Shown here: one piece after another, positions 33,632-44,682 of the stretch
How the letters are laid out: each line of letters opens with the position of its first letter
Position numbering within the stretch: the first letter of the stretch is position 1
Assembly: GCA_020137815.1 (NCBI GenBank)
Contig: CM035350.1
Span: 9,351,420-9,415,419 of the forward strand
Source: Hormiphora californensis
Lineage: Eukaryota > Ctenophora > Tentaculata > Cydippida > Pleurobrachiidae
Length of the DNA: 64,000 nt
Direction of reading: 5' to 3'
Notes under the pieces: model-generated
The model's database searches: none
Told to the model about the DNA's origin: nothing
What the model saw: only the letters and a program-made list of their open reading frames with translations
Translations under genes and position numbers: made by a program

Positions 33632-34696
33632 AGAGAGAGATAGAGGATAGAGAGAGAGAGAGAGCAGAGAGAGAGAGAGAGAGAGAGGAGAGAGAAGAGA
33701 GAAGAGAGAGACGAGAGGAGATAGAAAGAGAGAGAGAAGAGAGGGGGGTTGTTGCGGGGGAGTGAGGACGATAGCTACCAAATCTGTCAGGCCAATGCTC
33801 TGACCACGGTTCTCGTGTGCGTTTGAAATAAATGAGAATAGGGTCAGGCCAATGCTCTGACAGTTGTCAAAGAAGGAAATGTGTAATACCTTTACTCTTC
33901 TAGCACACTGTTCCACGAAAGAGGATACACATGGTACGTGTTCCTACGACCTCAGAACTAACTACAACGTCCCATTCCCCCTCCACGTCTTCAACCATGC
34001 CACATCTGTACTCCAAATCCAAGACTGGAGAAGGTAGAGTGTGTGGTAACATAGAGATGGGAAATAATGCATTATTACCCCATTATAATGGTCTAAAAAA
34101 GTTCAAAATTGATAGAAATCACTAATCAGAAACCCAAAACATGGGCACATTTACCTGTCGGTGACAGTGCGGCATGTGCCCGTGCAATCCTTATCATCTC
34201 CTTGCTAGGATCCACCCCGGTTACACTCAGATCACCCTCTCGTGCGAGGAACTCTGCCAGATACCCTCCTCCACACCCAACATCCAGGACAGTACCTCCC
34301 CCTCCACCTCCAACCAGGGACCTCACTAAAGGAACACGGAGTTGGTTCATGAGCAGCAAGGGGTCCTTGTCATCTCTCCACCACTCGGACGAGAGTTCCT
34401 CGAATTTTTCAACTTCTAGCTCATCCCTCCTGTTGGGGAGATGTTATTAATTGGGGCGGGGAGGTTAGCCAGAGTTGTTTTGATATTCAAAAACATTGGA
34501 CCTTCCACTAGCTGGATACAGCTGGATATACTACCAGGAAGCTTCCAGAAGGATCACTGGTCGCACTGGAGTTTAATTCACGTGCGAGGGTTCTTTCTAG
34601 TAGGGTTCTGTATTTAAAGATCTATACTCACATGGGAGAGGAAGAGAGGAGGCGGGAGCAGGCCTTCAATCTTGGGATCCGTCTCAAACATAACAT
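33074..34696 (-). CDS. COQ3: COQ3, ubiquinone biosynthesis O-methyltransferase
   Basis: Five exons: 34632-34696, 34155-34429, 33890-34024, 33415-33574 and 33074-33189. MLCLRRIPRLKACSRLLSS is an Arg-rich mitochondrial presequence. Exon 2 has the SAM-binding motif VLDVGCGGGYLAEFLAREG. Exon 3 continues YRCGMVEDVEGEWDVVVSS, then EVV, exon 4 gives PGGGLMFTTINRTMASWAL. The last exon has VGMRYNPLTRQWSKT and ends in KLT. COQ3 does both O-methylations in coenzyme Q synthesis, in the mitochondrial matrix. In exon 3 the conserved SEVVEHV is interrupted by one extra G at about 33951 (GTAGGAACAC). All exon phases work once that base is disregarded, so an assembly insertion is likely. Confidence 0.92.
33577..33750 (-). 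repeat. (GA)n array forming the 3' splice-site pyrimidine tract of COQ3 exon 4
   Basis: About 170 bp of interrupted GA (CT on the sense strand) ends directly at the acceptor TCTCTTTCAG|CCGGGCGG, so the microsatellite replaces the polypyrimidine tract. Confidence 0.93.
33784..33870. mobile_element. Small foldback element, family C, copy 1
   Basis: CTGTCAGGCCAATGCTCTGA is repeated at both ends of an 85-bp unit with GTTCTCG...GAGAAT inside. A second copy lies at 46430-46499. It is found in a COQ3 intron here and a TUBGCP2 intron there. Non-coding. Confidence 0.75.
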
Positions 34697-35023
34697 TTTC
34701 TAGAATGATCTAGGAGGAGTATCAGTTCAGAATATCTCACACAGACTCTGTCTGAACCTCTCTCAATCCCTCTCTTTCTGTCTATTGTGAACTTTAGTTC
34801 AATAGGTAGGGATGGAGAGGCAGGATTTAGGGAAAGGAGGTATCAGGAAGATCAAGGGGGGGTATGACACATTTATAAAACACGTTCTAGCAAAACTATA
34901 CAAACCAATAAAATGTACGTATAAATTATTACGAGTCAAATAGTATTCTCTAAAATGATATATATGAAAAAAGAACCGTCATAGTAAAACTTGTGTATAT
35001 AATAATAGAGTTTGTTAGATGTT

Positions 35024-38000
35024 TCAAACTTGAGTAGAGGACCCAGACTTGGCTGGTTTCAGACCAGGTTTAGCTCCCCTGGATGCTGGACCACTGAGTC
35101 TTGGTGCAGCGGCTGCCTTGTTACTCAACCTTCCAGAGCTACCACTGCTTGCTGTACTGATAATACTGGGAGGTAATGTTACCATGGTTACATAGTTGGG
35201 AGCAAGAAGTGACCCAATTTAGATCAAGTGAAATGGGATTGCAATGCTAATTGCTAGTGAGATATTCAAATCAAGTCTAACTAAGTGGGAAGGGTCCATA
35301 AAATATGTCCAGGGGAGGTTCTCACCTTGAGGAGGCGAGGGGTTTCCGGGATATCTCTTTAGGTTTCACTGCAGCTGGTTTACTAACAGGTTTACTAACA
35401 GGTGCGGTGATTGCCCCAGCACCAGGTGGTCTTCCCTCGTGTGGCGGGGGTGGGGGATGCTGCTCCCCCTCTGCACCCTCTCTCCCCTCCTCCATCATGA
35501 GGGTAGCCCGCTCCACGATATCAGGGTTCTGCTCCATCAGTTTAGCGTAGAACTCGTTGGGATCGAGACGGTTCAGTAGGTAGGAGAGGTGGTGTTCTGA
35601 GGCTGCACGGGATATCGTCTGGATCTGGGGGAGAGGGAGGTGTTAGTGAGTTACCTGAACTAACCAAACAGTAATAATAATTTTCAGATGCCATGGTAAC
35701 CATGGTAATCACTAATCATGGTAACCATGGTAACAACTCACGTTGATCAGTAGCTGGACAGTTAGAAGGGTAAAGTTGCTATCAAAGGTCTTGATCATCT
35801 CCTCGAACCCGACCTCTTGGTGCATCCTCATGTTCTCCTCCGCTTGACTGGGTATAGAGACGGTAGCAGAGGGAATTAGCCTCATCATCGCATTACTAAA
35901 GGTAACACAGATAGCCTGGAGTTTAGCAAGGCACCTCAACAGTTCAGGGGTGGTCAGGAGGCAGTCCTTGAGACATGTTTCCAGGAAATCGTTGTGGATT
36001 TGGAGGACGTTATCAATCGTCTGGACACTTTTCATGCCCTCCAGGAAGAGGTGCCACTGCCGCTCAATAACCTCGAACATGGCATAGTAACTGTAGTTAC
36101 TAATGAAACTTAGCATCCTCTGTCGGAGACAAAAAGCCGCCGCGTGCCACTTGGTGGTGTAGATGGGCTGCCATTTGGCTTGTTTGTGGGCTTGCCACAC
36201 AGCACACAGCTGTCTCTCAACGTGCTTACAGTGGAACAAGTGCCGGAACAGGAGCTGGTATTTTGTAATGGCCTTCCGGGATACTACTAGCGATACCGGC
36301 CACTCCACCTGGAAGAATGGTGGTTGTGTGTGGGTAGAGGTGATGAGATCTAGGGGTATATAATAGGAATTAGGGGCTGAGGATGCAAAGTATGCATGTT
36401 ACTGCAGCATACTGAGTATCTAAAAGCTCTGTTAATCTTACCCTGTAATCCAGTGTGAAGGCTTCAACCCCAGTGAGACCTGAGGCATGAGGCTCAAATG
36501 CAGGGTAAACCTGCTCGCTAGGACCCAGAAGATGTCCTCGCACGTTGATGATCCTAAACAACTGGGTAATCAGATCATACGGGACAATATCTACTTTCAG
36601 GTCCTCTTTAAAGGGGTCAGATGCAGCGACACTGGTCCTAACCGCCAGGTCCAGGAGAGATTCAATACGAGATAGGACAATGTCATCGTGTTTCTTTCGG
36701 AGTTCCTGGTCTGCCATATCCATAAAGTGGACAAACACGTCACCCTGTGGTGAAATGGGAGAGGGATTAGAAGGATATATCACCCTGGAGAGGAATGGGA
36801 GAGGGTTTAGAAGGATATATCACCCTGGAGAGGAATGGGAGGAGGTTTAGAAGGATTTATAAAGCCCCGTGAAAGCACATTTTGCCATGAAGTCGGTTGA
36901 CAATAGTAGACAATATTATAATTATTGCTAGTGCATTAATTTACCTGTCCCATGAGGAAGAAGCTCTTGATGCTCGATAACCGGTCCATCAACCTGTGTT
37001 CCTCTAACAGCAAATCGAGCAACCTCCGAGCGGCAAAGGAGTATGCAGTCTCTATGCACTCTGTATACTTCCTTTCCACCAGTGTATACCTTATCTCGGT
37101 ACTAGTCAGGACATTGGACGTTGTAGCCACACTGCCTGATTACGTTTAGGTACTTTCCCGTGTGGAGGACCTTGTCAGGAAAACTTCTTGAGGAACACCG
37201 GTACCTTTAGGAAGGGGAAAGTAATTAGTAACTATGTAGTTAGAAACTAATTGGTAGAAACTAATTCACGAGATGGCTGCAAAAAGAAGAAAAAAGGGCC
37301 AGAAGAATAATACCTGGTAATTGTTTAGACTGTATCTAAGGTACCTGGTGAATTGTTTAGACTGTATCTAAGGTACCTGGTGATTGTTTAGACTGTATCT
37401 AAGGTACCTGGTGATTGTTTAGACTGTATCTAAGGTACCTGGTGATTGTTTAGACTGTATCTAAGGTACCTGGTGATTGTTTAGACTGTATCTAAGGTAC
37501 CTGGTGATTGTTTAGACTGTATCTAAGGTACCTGGTGATTGTTTAGACTGTATCTAAGGTACCTGGTGATTGTTTAGACTGTATCTAAGGTACCTGGTGA
37601 TTGTTTAGACTGTATCTAAGGTACCTGGTGATTGTTTAGACTGTATCTAAGGTACCTGGTGATTGTTTAGACTGTATCTAAGGTACCTGGTGATTGTTTA
37701 GACTGTATCTAAGGTACCTGGTGATTGTTTAGACTGTATCTAAGGTACCTGGTGATTGTTTAGACTGTATCTAAGGTACCTGGTGATTGTTTAGACTGTA
37801 TCTAAGGTACCTGGTGATTGTTTAGACTGTATCTAAGGTACCTGGTGATTGTTTAGACTGTATCTAAGGTACCTGGTGATTGTTTAGACTGTATCTAAGG
37901 TACCTGGTGATTGTTTAGACTGTATCTAAGGTACCTGGTGATTGTTTAGACTGTATCTAAGGTACCTGGTGATTGTTTAGACTGTATCTAAGGTACCTGG

Positions 38001-41000
38001 TGATTGTTTAGACTGTATCTAAGGTACCTGGTGATTGTTTAGACTGTATCTAAGGTACCTGGTGATTGTTTAGACTGTATCTAAGGTACCTGGTGATTGT
38101 TTAGACTGTATCTAAGGTACCTGGTGATTGTTTAGACTGTATCTAAGGTACCTGGTGATTGTTTAGACTGTATCTAAGGTACCTGGTGATTGTTTAGACT
38201 GTATCTAAGGTACCTGGTGATTGTTTAGACTGTATCTAAGGTACCTGGTGATTGTTTAGACTGTATCTAAGGTACCTGGTGATTGTTTAGACTGTATCTA
38301 AGGTACCTGGTGATTGTTTAGACTGTATCTAAGGTACCTGGTGATTGTTTAGACTGTATCTAAGGTACCTGGTGATTGTTTAGACTGTATCTAAGGTACC
38401 TGGTGATTGTTTAGACTGTATCTAAGGTACCTGGTGATTGTTTAGACTGTATCTAAGGTACCTGGTGATTGTTTAGACTGTATCTAAGGTACCTGGTGAT
38501 TGTTTAGACTGTATCTAAGGTACCTGGTGATTGTTTAGACTGTATCTAAGGTACCTGGTGATTGTTTAGACTGTATCTAAGGTACCTGGTGATTGTTTAG
38601 ACTGTATCTAAGGTACCTGGTGATTGTTTAGACTGTATCTAAGGTACCTGGTGATTGTTTAGACTGTATCTAAGGTACCTGGTGATTGTTTAGACTGTAT
38701 CTAAGGTACCTGGTGATTGTTTAGACTGTATCTAAGGTACCTGGTGATTGTTTAGACTGTATCTAAGGTACCTGGTGATTGTTTAGACTGTATCTAAGGT
38801 ACCTGGTGATTGTTTAGACTGTATCTAAGGTACCTGGTGATTGTTTAGACTGTATCTAAGGTACCTGGTGATTGTTTAGACTGTATCTAAGGTACCTGGT
38901 GATTGTTTAGACTGTATCTAAGGTACCTGGTGATTGTTTAGACTGTATCTAAGGTACCTGGTGATTGTTTAGACTGTATCTAAGGTACCTGGTGATTGTT
39001 TAGACTGTATCTAAGGTACCTGGTGATTGTTTAGACTGTATCTAAGGTACCTGGTGATTGTTTAGACTGTATCTAAGGTACCTGGTGATTGTTTAGACTG
39101 TATCTAAGGTACCTGGTGATTGTTTAGACTGTATCTAAGGTACCTGGTGATTGTTTAGACTGTATCTAAGGTACCTGGTGATTGTTTAGACTGTATCTAA
39201 GGTACCTGGTGATTGTTTAGACTGTATCTAAGGTACCTGGTGATTGTTTAGACTGTATCTAAGGTACCTGGTGATTGTTTAGACTGTATCTAAGGTACCT
39301 GGTGATTGTTTAGACTGTATCTAAGGTACCTGGTGATTGTTTAGACTGTATCTAAGGTACCTGGTGATTGTTTAGACTGTATCTAAGGTACCTGGTGATT
39401 GTTTAGACTGTATCTAAGGTACCTGGTGATTGTTTAGACTGTATCTAAGGTACCTGGTGATTGTTTAGACTGTATCTAAGGTACCTGGTGATTGTTTAGA
39501 CTGTATCTAAGGTACCTGGTGATTGTTTAGACTGTATCTAAGGTACCTGGTGATTGTTTAGACTGTATCTAAGGTACCTGGTGATTGTTTAGACTGTATC
39601 TAAGGTACCTGGTGATTGTTTAGACTGTATCTAAGGTACCTGGTGATTGTTTAGACTGTATCTAAGGTACCTGGTGATTGTTTAGACTGTATCTAAGGTA
39701 CCTGGTGATTGTTTAGACTGTATCTAAGGTACCTGGTGATTAGTTTAGACTGTATCTAAGGTACCTGGTGATTGTTTAGACTGTATCTAAGGTACCTGGT
39801 GATTGTTTAGACTGTATCTAAGGTACCTGGTGATTGTTTAGACTGTATCTAAGGTACCTGGTGATTGTTTAGACTGTATCTAAGGTACCTGGTGATTGTT
39901 TATACTGTATCTAAGGTACCTGATAATTGTTTAGACTGTATCTAAGGTACCTGGTGATTGTTTAGACTGTATCTAAGGTACCTGGTGATTGTTTAGACTG
40001 TATCTAAGGTACCTGGTGATTGTTTAGACTGTATCTAAGGTACCTGGTGATTATTTAGACTGTATCTAAGGTACCTGGTGATTGTTTAGACTGTATCTAA
40101 GGTACCTGGTGATTGTTTAGACTGTATCTAAGGTACCTGGTGATTGTTTAGACTGTATCTAAGGTACCTGGTGATTGTTTATACTGTATCTAAGGTACCT
40201 GGTGATTGTTTATACTGTATCTAAGGTACCTGGTGATTGTTTAGACTGTATCTAAGGTACCTGGTGATTGTTTAGACTGTATCTAATGTACCTGGTGATT
40301 GTTTAGACTGTATCTAAGGTACCTGGTGATTGTTTAGACTGTATCTAAGGTACCTGATAATTGTTTAGACTGTATCTAAGGTACCTGGTGATTGTTTAGA
40401 CTGTATCTAATGTACCTGGTGATTGTTTAGACTGTATCTAAGGTACCTGGTGATTGTTTAGACTGTATCTAAGGTACCTGGTGATTGTTTAGACTGTATC
40501 TAAGGTACCTGGTGATTGTTTAGACTGTATCTAAGGTACCTGGTGATTGTTTAGACTGTATCTAAGGTACCTGGTGATTGTTTAGACTGTATCTAAGGTA
40601 CCTGGTGATTATTTAGACTGTATCTCTTCTCCCAGTATGTATCGTATACCACCTCATACTTTCTCTGAACCTGCTCCAACACACTCCCGTCTGCAAATTC
40701 CTCCACAAAAAACTCCCCAGATGGGTCATCGATAATACCTGAAGAAGAAAGAGATTATCAATCCATTCTAAGATACAAATGAACAATAAAGCTACAAAAA
40801 AGAGAGAAATCAATACAAGTGGATCATGATAAACAATCAAAACACACAGCTGGAGAAAATCAATAAAAGTGACCACAATGGACATAGAAGATGTACCTTT
40901 GTAAAGCCATTTTTCCAACATCCCAAAGTATGGAACACACGCAGCCTGTGTGAGGTAGAGACACAGGTCCTGTGAGGAGGGCTCCCCCACGTGCGAGTAG

Positions 41001-44000
41001 GTCTTCTCGTGAAGGAGAGACAGTGTTGTTCCCCCTCGACAGTTACCGTTTATAACATCTCTACACACAGTCGCCAGCACCTGTCACAATGATAGGGGGT
41101 GTTTGACAAGTCACTCAAGTCTAGATCATACATAATTCTCGGAACACAGCGGCAGTAATCAATGCCGGGCAGTAAGCTGTAGGAAGTCAGTGTGCAATGG
41201 AAATCTTTAAAAGATAATCCCCGCTCAGAATCTTACGTAGAAGGTGTTGATACAAGGCTGGATAAATAGCCACATTTTCTGAAGGCTGAGCTGTCCAAAT
41301 GAGTACTGCTCCTCAAGCTGCGCCACCAGAATGATATACTCCTTCACCTAGAGAAGGATGATGACAATATATTAAGATAAGATATATACCAAGCCGGGGA
41401 TACCCTCCCCGTTCTTTCAACCCCCCGTGGCCCGCTTGTATATCGGTCTCTCCACATATCTCCCCTCCCTCCCTCCCTTTTTCAACCGTACCCCCATAGC
41501 CCCCCCCCCCCCTGGTATATCTCTATCTACGCTACCACTTACCAGAGTTTTAATGGCGGCACAAAGGGCCTGGTTGACCGTCCCTGATACGTATCTAGCG
41601 CTGTGGTCCAGGAACCTACTAACAATGGAGTAGCAGGAACACAGGGGCAGTATCTTGCTGACCAATCCCGCTAACCCTGCATCCAGGCCAGTCTGAGTGG
41701 GAGGGAGATAGTGGATTTAGTTGTACACAGGTTAGGAAGTTATTAGAATTAATGTTTTGTTAAACCGAGAAGAATTTTGGTTCTTTTTATGTTTTGTATG
41801 ACGTCTGTACGCTGTGTAGGCAGAAGGGGTTTGGTCCATACGATGAGCTCTCTAATCCCATTAATGTGTTTTCAGTTGCGTAGATATCTCTCAGAGAAAG
41901 AGAGAGTTTCCGAACATGTGTTTTCAATTGCCAGAGTTTCTAGCGCGACTAATGCCCTCTGTTTCTATCTATATTGGATATAGAGACTAGAGAGAGAGTC
42001 TGTTCAACACCTTGCTCTCTCTCCATCATTTCCGGGTCATTTCCCTTTCTTGTTGTGTTTTATGGATCTCCCATTTCCATTCTAGCTCAGATAGAACGAT
42101 TAGCGTTAACGGGGCGTTAACCGGTCTGACTATTAATAGTTTTATTCCCCCTTTCGAGTTGTTCTTCTTGTGTTCAGTTTTATTGGTCTCCAACTTTTCC
42201 TTTCTAGCCCAGATAGACCGATTAGCGTCTAACCAATATTTGTATTTCCCTGTTAGCAGTATTTCCCCTGTTAGCAGTATTTCCCCTGTTAGCAGTATTT
42301 CCCCTGTTAGCAGTTTGAAAAACATCCGCGAGTGATGGTTCCTAGATACCTTATTCTTGCCATTGTACTGACTTCAACATATGCAACATTGCCCCCGACA
42401 GGTGAGAGTAAACATAATTTCAAACAACCTCTGCTAACCAGAATCTTGATTCATCAGATATTGTTACAACACTGTGTATTTCAGAATGGGCGGACGTGGT
42501 GAGAAATGTGCCAATTGGGCCAATGTCAGATACCATCCCGATTGAAATTGAACAGGAAAACAATGAGAGGATGTCTGTTCGATTGTATCATGGGTATTTG
42601 GGTATAAAAGATAGCAATGAATATTCGATATATAAGTGTACTGGAAAAAATTATAACTTTGTGAAATTTCCAAATGTTGACGACATTCCCTCGAGCTCTG
42701 GCAAGCTTTGGAGATTTACCAAAAGTGCAGAAATGCTGGATATTCGTTGCAATGGTACCGTTGTGTTGGAGTTTAGGTTCGACGACAGTGGCCATAATCC
42801 CAATTGTACGGACCTATGGTCAGGTGACCACTCCAACAAATGGGGGGTGCGACATGTTAATTTTGTTAACTTTGTTAATATTAACATCGAGAAAACAGGT
42901 GATTTATTAACAAAATTAACAAAAAGTTAACAAACGTTAACAAATGCCATTTATGCCATCTCAATCCCCTTTAGCACGTGTTTTTGGTATTTAACACTTG
43001 TTCTGCAAGCAAAGTTGTTCCTTCTGCACGATTTGCATACCCCTACTACCCCCACTACGGCTTTTCTACCGTTTCTACAGCGATTTGTTCCATTGTGTAA
43101 ATTTTGATAAAAACTAGCCAAACTAAACCGCAATTGAAGTCAAAAGACCCTAATCCACATTTTCAAACCCTAAAAACAAAATAAGACTTATGAATCTACC
43201 TTAACACGAAAAATATCCCAAAAATCAATTTTTCTAAAAAAACACAAGGATTTGTAGCGAAGCAAATTTTCAATCGTTGACCAAAAAATTGATTTTGGAA
43301 ATATTGTATTTCTTTTTCCAACAGAAACGTTGTAAATCATCTTCCTAAGTCCAAAGAATCGATTACCAATTTAAAAATTACGTTAAAGTGAGATTTTATA
43401 CGCTAAATTGAAATATTAGTAACTTTTGGATTTTTATCGATTTTGAGCCAAAAACCCTGTATGGCGGACTTTGGTTATCGGGGGAGGCCTTGCTTGGGTA
43501 TAAATGTGTTAGAGAAGTCGTTAAACTATAAAATTAAACCAGTTAAAGTCGTATTATTAACCAATAAGAACAGTCTTTTAGCATTTGTTAATTTTGTTAA
43601 TTTTGTTAATTAACGTTAATTAACAAAATCGAAAAAAAGAGGTGATTTATTAACAATTAACATGTCGCCCCCCCCCCAACAAATACATTACTTTTAACAA
43701 TAACACTAAAGATTCATCGAAACGGTACCGAGGTGAGAAAAATTACAAATCCCCGTCCCCCACCCTCCCTCCCTCTGTTCTTAATTGGATATTAGTACTG
43801 CAAAATCGTTGTTTCTCGCCCCCCACCTTCCCGCCATGAACTAAACTGATACATTTTCATATATATCCATGTGTTTCAGTTGTAGCGTGTCCACCACCAT
43901 CCATCTCTAACAACATGGTCCACACGGGAGGTACTACCATCTACCCAGTTGGAGGGACATTGCAGGTTGGCTATCAGCCAGGGTGGAGGAGTCTGAATGG

Positions 44001-44601
44001 GGTTCAGACGATCACCTGTACTGAGGGCAGACAGTGGTCCAAGGAGAGGCCACAGTGCTACAAAGGTACGACATTGAGATGACTAGGTTCATGAAATTTC
44101 ATTTAAACAGTCTTGAATGCAGAATCAAATAACTAAGATATAATATATTCATTCAAAATGTGTGTGCAATAAAGGCTGCCGGCTGGTAGGTATTGAGTGT
44201 TCACTGCTCCGACTACTCTCTCAACATACATGTTAGAGATTTAAAGTTTGCTCAAGGTGGTATAACCCGAATATATTGTTGTTCTGTTTGTCTGTCAGTT
44301 AAAAACAGTTTAGTTATTAATAAAGGGGTTATAATTTACCAGTGGTTTGAAGCGGCGGTGAGCGAAGGGAGTATCCAGGGGTTCAACTTGTATAAACAAT
44401 CCCTCAACGCCAACCAGAAGGTAGAGGAGGTCTTCAACCATTGCATTCTCTTGCTGTGGGAGGATTAGTTTGTAGTGAGGGAGAGAAAGAGAGAGATAGA
44501 GAGAGAAGGAGAGAAAATCTTTGTCTTTGAGTTGGGCGTGTCCCGGTAACAACAAGCTCTTGTGGCCTAGTTTGGCTGGAACCCGGGGTTGGAACACACA
44601 G

Positions 44602-44682
<81 letters not shown>

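Noticed and set aside
37310-40626. CRISPR array
   Set aside because: The 31-bp units are contiguous with no unique spacers, lie in a eukaryotic intron, and contain an exon end.
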